From Rhipicephalus microplus (lineage: Eukaryota > Arthropoda > Arachnida > Ixodida > Ixodidae), in NCBI RefSeq assembly GCF_043290135.1, contig NC_134710.1, positions 12,849,321 to 12,913,320 of the forward strand: a DNA stretch of 64,000 nt, in the 5' to 3' direction. Of the stretch, positions 21,669 through 35,085 are shown piece after piece (within the stretch, counting starts at the first letter, position 1; every line of letters starts with the position of its first letter). The translations under genes were made by a program, and so were the position numbers. The notes under the pieces were generated by a model. That model saw only the letters and a program-made list of their open reading frames with translations, had not been told where the DNA came from and did no database searches.

Positions 21669-22306
21669 GATGCGGAAGCATCTTATACTCGCGCCTTGTA
21701 GTGCGCCGTCCGCGCCGTCCGCACCGCTTCTCGAACATTCGACAGCTGACGCGCGCGCATGCGCCGTCGCGCCGTCGCCCACTCTTCCACCATCTGTGCA
21801 TCCCTTCCTCCTCTACACACCGCGCGCGCTTCACTCCTCCACCATCTGTGCACCCTTCCTCCTCTACACACCGCGTTCGACATCTACAATTCTCCTGATT
21901 CTCCAGTGGACGCGCATGTGGCGTCGCGCTTCGAGAACATTCAACAGCTGACAGTGCATGCACCGTCGCGCTGCATATATACTCAAGGTCGGCGCTCGCT
22001 CGCTCAGTTGTCGCTCGTCGGTTGGTTTGTACGGCGCGTCGACGTCCAAGGTCGCGGTGAAATGAATTCCAACGAATCCACAAACACAATGATCGACGTC
22101 CCTTCGACCAGCGCCGCCCTTTCGCATACGTGTGTACGTGTTCACTCATTTAACACCCCCTCCTACAACCACGTTAACCAATTTAGCCATCGACCCAAGT
22201 AAGTCGCAATTTAACACCCCATTTCACAACCACGTTAACCAATTTAGCCATCGACCCAACTAAGTCGCACTTTAACACCCCGTTAACCAATTATATGCTC
22301 CGCATC
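21669..22306. mobile_element. non-autonomous element with TIRs and internal tandem repeat
   Basis: Begins GATGCGGAAGCAT and ends ATGCTCCGCATC, an inverted repeat with a one-base gap. The inside is GC-rich at the left (several GCGCCGTC motifs), contains a twice-used TCCACCATCTGTGCA segment (about 21786 and 21837), and ends with a 61-bp tandem repeat. No transposase ORF. Class (MITE or foldback type) is inference; no clear target duplication was found. Confidence 0.55.
22145..22290. repeat. 61-bp tandem repeat
   Basis: Two full units plus a partial one built around ACAACCACGTTAACCAATTT and GACCCAAGTAAGTCGCA. The block starts are 61 bp apart (22165 and 22226). Confidence 0.85.
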
Positions 22307-25248
22307 CTCCTCAGTGTTCCCCCGAGGGAAGCTGCGGGCAATTTTTTTGCTTATCAAGTTCTTCCATCTACATATTTCGCTATAGACTGACATACAGGCA
22401 ATTTGTGCACGCATGTCAGACTCTTTCACCTTCGAAATTAACGTCCGATTCATCTGAATGATTGAAATGAGTTTTTTCTGCCCTGCAAGAACGTACATGA
22501 TTACTCTCTCCTTTGTCCGAGATAACTGTCTCACTCGCATTCCCCGTCTTTATCAAAACTTTATGCTAGTACCATGCCTTACAATAATCTAACTACCAGA
22601 CGAATTTTGCTTTCAAGCCTGGCATATTTACTTTTTATAATCTTCGAAAATCTGCATATTTCTGACTTTTCTGATATCGTTTCTGGCAGTGTTTTTTATG
22701 GAGCTGTGGCCAGCATCTCCATGAATATCAGAGAAACTTAGTTCTGTACAACATCTAGTACCTGGTTCTCAATCTTAATGCTTTGTGCTTTACCTATTGT
22801 CATGCCTTTTGGTATTTCTTATGCTTAGCAGCAGACCAGCGTTTTGACTTCCTTTTAGTTTTATAGTGAGAATTTTTGAGTAATGGATGCTTCGGAATGC
22901 TAACACAGTATTATATTGCATAGAATTAGTTTTTACCTTTGTTTAACCAATATTTGCTCTAATAACAGTTTTATAGGTCGTAATATAAAATTATAGGAGT
23001 AAATATTTTGTGTATAGCGAGTATGGCAAGAAAATATCTTGTATGACTTATACCATCTTAAACTAATCTGTACTAATGTTTGTTGCGATGAGCATTTCTT
23101 GTCCTGTGTAGAGGTTTCTTAATAGAATTATGTTCAGAAATGACAGCTTTCCAAAGAGATGCCCAGAGCTTGGTTTGGTAGACGGTGTCAGAAGTATTTT
23201 CGAAAACAAAAAGCCAAGAATACCAATAGTTTTGGTACTGTTTATAGGTTATACATCTCATGTTTGCAATGGGGTCTCTCTCCCGATGCTCATTTTTCCA
23301 AGTTGCTGGCTCTGTCGCCACATCTTTTTCCGCGTAATTGTCTAGCTTCTTCTGCAATATTTTGGGTAGTGTACTTCTTTAATAGAAGAACCAATACAAG
23401 CTGAAATGGTGTTCAAACCACTCGGTAGATAAATGAGACACGTTCAAACAGCTCGAAACACGTGTTCCGCACACGTCGCATGCTAAACGTAGGCTGCGTC
23501 CAGGACAGAGAATGAGCAAGTGATTTAATTTGTGTTATCACAGCGCTGTGGGAGGGCGATTCATGGTTCGGCGTCGTGAGGAGCGGCGAGAACACGACGA
23601 TTCAATGAATTCAATCGTCCTGCTGTAAATAGTTTTATGTAGTCCACAGAGCAATTGTTGAAGGCTACGACGCACTCATTTACAACAAGGATTTGTCACC
23701 TGAGGCGTTCAGCCTGAGTGGGCCCGGATAGTAAAAAAAGGATGGCAGCGATTGGGAGGGGGAATAGTTTGAACAAAATGTCAAGTAGGCAAACGACAAA
23801 AAAGCCCTGTTTCTCCGCAAAGAAGAAGCAGTGAATGCGTTAGCAACAAGCTGTAATGTCATGCGAAGGAAGGCTAGCAGCTAACTCTTATGCATTCGAT
23901 CTCGCTTAACTACAAAATGCTGGTGCAAGGGTATGCTGACGTTTCACGGAGAGAAGCAGTTTTCGCGCAGTCTGTCGTTCGAACGCGAAGCGGTAAGTGC
24001 CCACCGCGTAGAATGATATATGAGCCATTGGCTCATCTCTGGTGAGATAACACGCGTGCCAGTTCGTTTATAAATAGATCCCAAAATAGGCTCAAGTACG
24101 TAGGCTATGGGACCGACTTGTTAAGCGTGTATACACATGACCGATGGTTTGGTGGAAATCTCTGCCGCTGACAGTGGTTCCACCGGCCATCCGGCTGCAA
24201 AGCGTATGCCGACCAGAGGTGTGCACGGGCTGAATTTTAGAGCCTGATCCTGGCCCGGGCTGGCTGATTGGATCGAAGGCCTACCCAAGCCCTACCATAA
24301 AGGTCTGTGAGCCTGTCCGGCCAAGGCCACCTTTATTTCAATGCCAGTGCGAACGCGCGCTTCTCCACGGGAGCCGTTTACTTCAAAGAGTGGTCGTGAT
24401 GCGGCGCTATATGAGGGGTCGTGCTGCTCACGTCACGCGTGCGTCCGAGTGCTTTCCCCCGAGGATGCGATAGACGTGTTTTCCACACCAATATCATGCG
24501 TCTGTCAGATTCGTTTCTTCATGCTGCATGCTTCTTTCTGGCTCGAGACGATGCTGACATCGCGTTACAGAGCAGCTCAAGCGGAAACGCTGCAGTGACG
24601 CTTCCCCATTGGTTGCACGCATAGCGCCACCAACGGGGACACGCTATCTCAAAACACGGTAAAATTCACAGAGCCGGCGTGACTGCCAATATTGTGAACA
24701 CGAGGAATACAAGACGCCGCCAAATGAATGTGTACACAACTGAACAAAAAATTACTTCATGAGCTTTTTGTCATAAGGCACTTCATGAGGGGCTACACTC
24801 CTCCATGACCGCAAAGCACACTCGAAGGCAAGGCGAAGGCAGAGAGCGGAAAAGGGCTAGAGGAGAGGGTGGTGAACAGCTGCGTCGGGCGCATCTGGCT
24901 GGCACTGATAAAATAGAGGAGGCGTTGACCCGGCTCTGCCTGGTATTATGAGGGTCTGTTGGTGAGACAAGATGTCATTTGCTAGTATTGTAACATTTCA
25001 TACAACATCTCAAAATCAAACATAAGCTAACCACACCGGACAGTAGCAATATGCGATGATTACAAGTTGGGTGAAAAAGCTGTCCAATGATTCGGGCTTC
25101 AATGAAGTACGGCACTCCTCGCTGCTCGCACTGGTAGCCGGGATTGCCTACATTTTTTTTTCACATGCATACTAAGCTTGGAATATTTAGACTGTTTGTT
25201 CTTCTAAAGTTTGGTACCTAAGGTCAAGCAAAAGAAAATATTTCACGT
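22307..25248. other. intron sequence without recognised genes
   Basis: No conserved coding segment found. A G/C-rich stretch with CCCGGGC and GGCCTACCC motifs at about 24220-24320 looks like an old repeat but I cannot name it. Confidence 0.45.
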
Positions 25249-26104
25249 TGTTATGATCGGCCTCCATGTCTTGGTGCCGCTGGGACGTGTGGGATTGTTT
25301 CGGCTAAGTATACCCAAATTTGTGCCGGCTTAACCCTCTCTGAAGTGTCCAGAATCGGTGAAAACACGACAGTCGGGCTTCGAATTAACAAGAGCCAGCA
25401 GCTTCCCATCGTCAAAAACTTTTTGGACACGCCCGACCGTCTGATGGCCTAGAAAGGGCTATTTGTACTCGGAGCAGCCACATACCACCCTTTGACCACA
25501 TAACACCCTTTATAAAAGGGTGGTATGTGGTCACCTTCGAGCTGCTTTGTCCCTCAAGGTGTACCGGACAATAGGCCGAGCATCTGCGACCCATCTTCGG
25601 GCACGTTTCCTGCATTCCATGGTTCACGTCTTTGTTCTCTACAGTGCGTGGCCTGCCCGGCACAGCTGCAGCATAAATGAGTCAACACTGCACGGGCGAC
25701 CCCACGTCATTGAACTGTACTGCGTCATGCTGTACAATATGCTTTGCGTCTGGTGTTGCGCTTCTCCAACGCCGGGGGACGAACTTGGCTTGCCTCTTTC
25801 CTAGGTTGGGAAGGAGGCGGTGTTTGACCTTCCCTTTTTGTGGGCAGAGATGAAGACTAGCTCTTCATTGAACTGGTCTGGACTGAATTGTTTTCCCCTG
25901 CAGAGAATCTTGGGAAGACCCAGGTATTAAAACGCGAGCGCCAAAACGCTCAAAGCATGCTACCATGGTTCATGTATCATCAGGCTACCTTGATCATGTA
26001 AATAGTGTCAATAAACGTTCCTGATGTCAGCTCTGGCAAACTCTTCTCGTCTTGTCCCTCAGACTTGGCTGAATCCGGTCCGCACTAGTCCCCCAGTCAT
26101 AACA
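25249..26104 (+). mobile_element. solo LTR
   Basis: 856 bp starting TGTTATGATCGG and ending CAGTCATAACA, giving perfect 8-bp inverted ends TGTTATGA / TCATAACA. Flanks are ACGT (25245-25248) and ATGT (26105-26108), one C-to-T change apart, so a 4-bp target duplication is likely. An AATAAA lies about 95 bp before the right end (CAATAAACG), as expected for an LTR polyadenylation signal if it reads plus. No internal retroelement sequence on either side. The family (Gypsy or BEL/Pao) cannot be fixed from the LTR alone. Confidence 0.75.
25492..25535. repeat. hairpin inside the solo LTR
   Basis: GACCACATAACACCCTTT pairs with AAAGGGTGGTATGTGGTC around TATA with one mismatch. A related CACATACCACCCTTT lies just upstream at about 25477, so the region is a direct plus inverted repeat cluster. 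It may be part of the LTR promoter/terminator region. Confidence 0.7.
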
Positions 26105-26634
26105 ATGTACAGGTATTCACAAAATTCATGTTATGCGACTTTACCTTTTCGCCTGGAACTTAAAGCTAAAAAAAGAGAAAACTAAGAAAGGAGATGAGAG
26201 AATGCTCCGAACGATGAAGTGATACGCCTGGTGACCTTGTGCGTTGGCATCCATGGCGTAGCCAGGGGGGGGGGGGTACTTTGACGCGGAAACAAAATTC
26301 AGCAAATGTTCAGCAGTTGCACCTAACTTCCTTAACCCCTTAGGCTCACCATTTCAAATCTGCTCACGAAGTGGACAACTGCCCGTTCTTTCATCCGAAA
26401 CGAAACCAAAACACAGCAATAAACACAGCCAGAAGTGCGTTAAAAACTCGCAGGCACAAAAACTAAGCGAATCCGGGTACTACTCATCATTCTCATGGTC
26501 GCTGAACGATCGCAGTGCTAGAGTCACTTCTAGTTAATTTTAGGAAACTCTACGGTGCCTGTCTCCGTAGACAGTGGTTGTTGACCCAGGCATATGGACT
26601 TATTGTACATGCAGTGAGGACCCGCACTTAAGCA

Positions 26635-26825
26635 GCTCTAGGTCTAAATATCCAAGTTTGTTATTGTCAGGAAACTCCGTCATCAGCTGAAGATCAGTCA
26701 TGTTCACAGTAAAAAATGCTAATAATCTGAAAACTAGATTTTTAGCATTTTTACTGAGAATATGACTGATCTGCAGCTGACGACGGAGTTTCCTGACAAC
26801 AAACTTAGGTTTTTAGACCTAGAGC
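26635..26825. repeat. 86-bp-arm inverted repeat at the Penelope 5' end
   Basis: Left arm GCTCTAGGTCTAAA...AAATGCTAA is the imperfect reverse complement of right arm TTAGCATTTTT...AGACCTAGAGC. About 19 bp lie between the arms. The right arm is part of the RT reading frame. Confidence 0.88.
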
Positions 26826-27660
26826 ATATGTTTCTGCCGGAACACGTGTGCTGGCAATACGCTCCCCGCTCCAAGAAAGGCCTGTTACCCTTTAGTTCAG
26901 TGCACTCCAAGCTTGTTAAGCGAGGAATTGCCAAAGTATGTATGATGGCATCATTGTCAAGGTCTTGTCATCACCAGGTTCAGAGCAGTTTTGGCAACCA
27001 AATTAACAGACTTAAAAAAAGCAGGCTTGCCTGATCACTTGCTCTCGCGCATAGCAGAATCACTTCTGAATGTTTTGAATCAGGGCAAGAATGCACGGCA
27101 CGCATCTCGGGAGGAGCAAAAGCCGAAAGTGTCGGCCATTCCTTATGTGCACAAAGTTTCCCACTGCTTTAAAAAGAATTGTGGAAAAAACTGGGGTAAG
27201 CCATGTGTTCATGGCAAAAGCATAAGCTGAGCTCTCTTTGTAAAGGAGTCAACTACAGAGGATCTTTAAGTGTCGGGTGCGATACGAGGCACACAAAGAT
27301 GTTTGTTTAATGTATTATAGGCGTTGTGTATCTGATTTATTTATCATGTGGGCGATACTACATCGGTCAGACGGGGCGGTGTCTGGACGATCAGCACGCA
27401 AATCTGATGCGCGAATCAGTGGGCAGCCACTTGGCAAGCGAGTGTGCGAGTTGTCGGTGCACCACAAAGTTTGATGAATGCCAAGTATAGGCAAGATATA
27501 AGGACTGGAGGGACGTGAAATATATGAGGCTTTTTTTGATTCATAAAGCAGGAACTGGGTGTGTCAGTGCCCTGTCCGTAAATCTGTTGGATAATGAATA
27601 CAAGTTCCTTTAAGTTAAGTTGTCAATTAAAGATTGGAATAAGGTGATCTGGCGCATGCC
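26635..27660 (+). mobile_element. Penelope-like element, 5'-truncated, with foldback 5' end
   Basis: The plus-strand reading gives the end of a Penelope RT (LQLTTEFPDNKLRFLDLEH, HSKLVKRGIAKVCM, INRLKKAGLPDHLLSRI). After a gap with stops it gives a GIY-YIG endonuclease piece (CGRYYIGQTGRCLDDQH, GSHLASECASC, FDECQV) at about 27345-27490. RT followed by GIY-YIG is the Penelope architecture. Several frame changes make it a relic. The first 86 bp (26740-26825) are repeated in inverted form at 26635-26720. Confidence 0.8.
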
Positions 27661-27879
27661 CTATAATTCGTCTTTTCTTCTGTTTGTGATCTCCTCGCCC
27701 TCTTGCATGTATATATACATATTCCCGTCATATGTGCAATAGAATTGGTTGTAAGTGTGCCTGCTCTTTCTTCTTTCTCAAACGTTCCCTGTGTACTAAG
27801 AAAAGTAAATATATTTCATATTGCAATATCAACCAACCTAAGTAGCCACTCTTTTGAGGTCTGGTTGCCTTAGAATGCG

Positions 27880-28335
27880 TTGTCATAAAGTGAGATTAAG
27901 TAAAGAAGAACGATTTACATGCTGTGGGAGAGCTAAGAAAATGATGGAAAATGTTCTGATTGAATGCGGCGCTATCCACCCAGGTGTTCGTGTGGGAACA
28001 AGCCTACATGAGGCTTTGGGTTTGAGAGGCAAACATGGAAAGCTGAACACGTCTGCGATAGAAGCAAGTAAAAGACGGTTAGAGTACTGGGGGCACGAAA
28101 GTATAGATAGAAGACTGAAATATTGGGGAAGTGAGGTGATCCTGTCTTAAAAGGCAGAGAGATAGAACACAAACTTATATTTTCTTTGTTATAACAAGAT
28201 GAATTTAATAGAAGTATATAAGGCATCAGGCCAACATAAAAAGAAATACTTATTTTTCTTTTTTGCGAGCCCGGTGTCACATATGTCACCACCCTGTTAT
28301 AAAGGGGACGTCATAGCATCCATCTATTCATAATT
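27880..28335 (+). mobile_element. LINE 3' end with CCHC-like remnant
   Basis: Reads TCCGRAKKMMENVLIECGAIHPGV, the decayed C-terminal zinc-knuckle region of a tick LINE (compare 54464-54652 minus), then LRGKHGKLNTSAIEASKRRL. It ends in a 3' UTR with GGTGTCACATATGTCACC and a CATCCATCTATTCAT tail. 5'-truncated. Tail type matches the LINE pieces at 54336 and 63140. Confidence 0.65.
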
Positions 28336-29405
28336 AGACTGGTGCATTTTTTATGCAGGTAGCATGGCTCACTGCAGGTTCGTGCTGCTCTTTTTCTGCA
28401 GTATCTTTTTTTCGTTGCTAAATTGCGGTTTGCGTGTCAAATTATCACCAAGTGACGAAACTGGCCTCGACTAGCAGAAACGACGTCAATCTAGTAAGGT
28501 TCGCATCGTTTATTGCGAGTGTCCAAGACGGTACAACCGATTTATACAGTTTGGTTCGAACAAAACAAGTCACACACATACATATCCAAAGCTTTCATCC
28601 TATGTGTAAAGGCTATTGAAAACCAACACACATGTGCATGTAACTGAACATCTAGATCGCTGAAAGAACGTCACTCTTATATATAGTGTTGCGGCATTCG
28701 ATTAATAACGTAGCTTCAGGATAAGAGTCTGATCCTGCCGCCAGATATGCGGCGCTTGCCAAGTAGTGTTGATGTGATCTTGAAGTGAAGTGAATGCATG
28801 ATGTGGAATCGAGAACGAAACTTGCACATTGCGAACAGATAGCTCGCGCAGTGAGAGCAATGCAGTTTAGCTAAATTTGTGACCTAAATAATCGCGGATG
28901 CTTGTAGTTGTGAACCTTTCTCGCTCCGCGATGTTACCTTGTGTATTTTACCAATGAGCAACGTCGCCTTCTGTCAACAGGGTAGGCACTAGTTGTTGAT
29001 TCTCGGCTGCGAAAGCGTTTGAGCAAGCTGAAATAAACATAACGAAAAAGTGTGTGGGCCGGCAGTGGCTCGAAATATTTACAGCACAACAAAACAGTGC
29101 GATATCCATTCGAATGCACCGCGAGCCGTTACCACCGTCGCTGCCGGTGACCGCCGTATATTTTGAAATGAGGATAATGATGTCGACAGGCTGCTCACAG
29201 CTACGAGTCAGCTGGTACTACAAAAGAATGATGACGCAGCACATGGCTAGGCAAAACTGCTTAATATAAAAGCAATTTACATTATTTAGGTATTGCATTA
29301 CGCAAAGTTGTAGGATTAGAATATTTTAGATGTGAAATTTCGTCCCGATGAGGGCGCCCCTACATGAATGTGCAGTAGCGCGAAGGGCTGTGCCCATAGT
29401 TTCAT
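28336..29405. other. intron sequence without recognised features
   Basis: No coding similarity, terminal repeats or RNA gene seen. Confidence 0.45.
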
Positions 29406-29686
29406 TGATGATTGATATTTGGGGTTTAACGTCCCAAAACCACCATATGATTATGAGAGACGCCGTAGTGAAGGGCTCCGGAAATTTCGACCACCTGGGG
29501 TTCTTTAACGTGCGCCCAAACCTGAGCACACGGGCCTACAACATTTCCTCCTCCATCGAAAATGCAGCCGCCGCAGCCGGGATTTGATCCCGCGACCTGC
29601 GGGCGTAATTTCGAAATAGACCTGAGCCTCCGTGGGTCAGCAGCCGAGTACCTTAGCCACTAGACCACCGCAGCGGGGCCCTTTAG
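29406..29686 (-). repeat. Ruka-type SINE with target duplication
   Basis: Nearly complete minus-strand copy: tRNA-like head (29581-29680), body boxes GGAAATGTTGTAGG and GGGTTCTTTAACGTGCGCC (plus-strand sense of the latter), and TGGGGTTTAACGTCCCAAA end. Flanked by an 8-bp duplication AGTTTCAT (29398-29405 and 29687-29694). About 33 extra bases sit inside the tRNA-like head at 29606-29638. Confidence 0.9.
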
Positions 29687-29694
29687 AGTTTCAT

Positions 29695-31012
<1,318 letters not shown>

Positions 31013-31059
31013 ATGCGGTGGACGTGTGTTGTGCTGAATAGCAACAGAGGGTACGCATC

Positions 31060-31320
31060 CTGAAAGGAGAAGGTAATTGCGCTCAATGTTTCTAGTGACC
31101 CAGTGAGGTTCGAAGCGTTGGCTCGTGCCATACCAGGGAAATACCAAGAGCTGATGCCTCGTGACTACATTTGCAGGAAAGATTCTTCGGACGGGGATAG
31201 ACAGGTGGTGGACGGAGATAGACAAGCTCGGTGGCGGAGTTCTCCTTGGCAAACCAAGACGGCCAGTGTTGTTACCAGTCGCCATGCCTTTTCCACGCTG
31301 TATAAACTACTCATGAGCTC
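31060..31320 (+). pseudogene. unidentified coding-like fragment, possibly THAP-domain derived
   Basis: One frame reads NVSSDPVRFEALARAIPGK then ELMPRDYICRKDSSDG. The spacing of F-x-x-x-A-R-A-I-P, L-x-P-R-D and Y-x-C-x-x resembles the second half of a THAP zinc-finger, with the final His-Phe lost (RKDSS where xxHF is expected). THAP domains occur in host proteins and in P-type transposases. The similarity is by eye and weak. Confidence 0.3.
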
Positions 31321-32662
<1,342 letters not shown>

Positions 32663-32803
32663 TTACTGGTGGAGGTGCTGGGTACGTGTACTTCAGCTGT
32701 GTCGACCATTTTGGAGACAGCTAGACCTCCCAGAGCAAGAAGCAGCCACCACCTGCGTGGGTTACCCCCTAAATTTGGTTCCTTGGCATCAACGCCCAGA
32801 AAG

Positions 32804-34084
32804 ATGGCAGCTCCGATGACAAGTCAGGCGGTCCAAACCCTCGATTTTCATGATTCTCTTCTCGCGCATGTTTTTCATGCGCCACAGACACCAAAGCCGT
32901 TCCATGAAGATATCTTCGTGGATGTTGATGACTAGCTCGACCACTTTGATCGGGTTGCCAGTATCAACGAATGGGACAATGTTCGCAAGCTGCGCCGAGT
33001 TTACTTCTACTTGGAAGATTCTGCGAAAACGTGGTACGAGAAGCATGAGGACTTCATTGCAACCTGGCAAGAGTTTAGCCGACATATTCGCGACGACTAT
33101 CGCAACACCGAGAGGAAGGAGAGGACTGAACATGCCATACCCTGGAGAAACCAGCGGCCGAACGAACGAGTATCCATGTTTGTCGAGGACATGCTTCGGC
33201 ACTTCAAGCGCGTGGACCCTGCCAATGCGAAGGAAAAGAAGATGCGGCAGTTGATGCGCGGAGTAAAAGAACGGCTTTTCGCTGAACTCGTGCGCAATCC
33301 ACCGATGACAGTTGTCGAGTTCATCAGTGAGGCAACCACGATGGAGCGTCACACCCTGCAGCAGTGGTCGTCACAACACGAACGCTAGATCCCGGCCACC
33401 GCATATTTTATCGTCTCTGACAACGAGAGACAGGCCCTCGCAGACTTCATTCAAGGTATCGTTCGGGAAAAATTGTGACAGTTTGAGGCAGTGGGATGCC
33501 ATCCACCTGTGTCAGCCCTCGCGGTTGTGATCAGAAAAAAAGTCCGGCAGGCCGTCACACCCCTGGTGCCAATCGCAACACCAATTACCGAGGCCCAAGT
33601 TCTGACACACACGGTGGCATTGCGATCCCCTGCGCCACCGGCTACAGATCCTGCTATGCGGCCAAGGTACCAGGCTATGTAACAATTCCAAGACACTGCT
33701 TCGCGTCCACCTCTCGGCTCAAGGTTTCCGAGTACACCCTCCTATCTGCCGTCTACCTGAAGACAAAGTGGTAGCAAGGCTTGCACGTGGCTGACCTCGA
33801 ATAACCGTCCGCTCTGCTATCACTGTCGCGAAGCGGGTCACGTATACCGAAACTGTCAATACCGCCAACTAGGTCTCCGTGGCTTCCACCCTGATGCCGA
33901 TATCCATGCTACGGTGAGCACTCCCGCGAAATCGAAGCCTGTCTCAGGGGCCAGTGAACTCCTTCGACTATTTAGCACCACCAGTCGAGATCACCATCGC
34001 CTCGCCGGTCTGTCACCCAGTTGGCCCTCATCGTCTTCCGCTCCTTTCAGGAGCCAGTCACCAGGTCTCGGCAGGGGAAACTAG
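32804..34084 (+). pseudogene. gag of Gypsy element III
   Basis: Starts at the ATG at 32804 (MAAPMTSQ). TAG at 32932-32934 interrupts DVDD|LDHFDR where Trp is expected. The capsid-like region EWDNVRKLRRVYFYLEDSA and LMRGVKERLFAEL follows, then further stops. A CCHC knuckle CYHCREAGHVYRNC is at about 33825-33866, followed by QYRQLGLRGF. The C terminus reads SPGLGRGN then TAG at 34082-34084, overlapping the frameshift signal. Confidence 0.85.
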
Positions 34085-34112
34085 GAATGGCGACTTCTGG
34101 GGGTGAAGTCGC
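34075..34112 (+). promoter_or_regulatory. gag-pol -1 frameshift signal of Gypsy element III
   Basis: Slippery GGGAAAC at 34075-34081, gag stop TAG at 34082-34084, 8-nt spacer, then a perfect 8-bp hairpin GCGACTTC / GAAGTCGC (34090-34097 with 34105-34112) closed by loop TGGGGGT. The -1 frame runs straight into protease (GKLGMATSGGEVAVRR). Confidence 0.78.
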
Positions 34113-34502
34113 GGTACGGCGAACTGTTGAAGATCCTCCTTTGACGCAACGACTAGACGAGAGCAACTCCGGTTTTGCAGTGTTCTTCGACAGCAGAAAG
34201 ATCGTTTCTGCCGAAATCGCCGTGTTCATCAACAATCATCAGGTCAACGCCCTCGTCGACACCGGCGCTGTCTATTCCGTAATGAACGCCACACTGGCAT
34301 CTGAACTGAGGAAGGTTACCACACCGTGGCAAGGACCCCAGTTGCGCACGGCAGTTGGTCATCTGGTGATGCCTTATGGTATGTGCACAGCACGCATTCG
34401 AATACGTACAACAACGTTTGCGGGCTCTTTCTTCGTATTGCGCGTTTGCTCTCGGCCAGTCATTATAGGAATGGACTTCCTTCGTGAATATACGGCACCA
34501 TA
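34085..34502 (+). pseudogene. aspartic protease region of Gypsy element III
   Basis: Protease active site ALVDTGAVYS and the second motif VIIGMDFLRE. The frame is closed by a TAA at 34501-34503. The stretch to the RT (34503-35085) keeps only scattered similarity (SSTLASFTLNG, VKKTPLAQHRIITE). Confidence 0.8.
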
Positions 34503-35085
34503 ATCGACCTCCGTGAATTACTTGTGTCGTTCGAGGATCCGTTTTGTGCTGCACTGACAGTACGCGATTCCCGAAAAGAACGCTCCATGTCACCGACGAT
34601 TCTCTGGCTCTCCCACCTCGAAGCCGCCTATTTGTCAAGGGAGAAATGGGAGAGGACGTGTCTGACACAGTAATTGTAGGGAACAATATGGCTCTCCTTT
34701 TTTCACGACAAATCTGTGTTGCCTGAAGAATCATTCAGCCTAGCAACATGCATGTTCTCCTGCTGGTCACGAACTTCAGCGACGAATGTCGCCGCCTCAC
34801 GAGACTCACTGCCGTTGCGTATTTTGAAGAACTAGCCGATGCCGAAGGCTCGTCCACATTAGCTTCATTTACATTGAATGGCCACCCTGACAAGGCCTTT
34901 TCGAGCACTTTCGACGTAAACGAGAGTCTAGCTTCGGCTCAACGAGAAAGCCTTTTGCGTATACTCGGCTCATTTCAAGACTGTTTTGCCACTACGTCGA
35001 AGGTTAAGAAGACGCCACTTGCTCAGCATCGTATCATCACGGAACCAACCGAGAGACCCATCCGACAACATGCATATAGGGTTTA

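Noticed and set aside
21759..22202. Arg/Pro/Ser-rich ORF of about 147 aa as a host gene
   Set aside because: Lies fully inside the TIR element, overlaps the tandem repeat, and other frames are equally open because of GC content.
22145..22290. Satellite DNA array
   Set aside because: Only two to three units, confined inside a TIR-bounded element.
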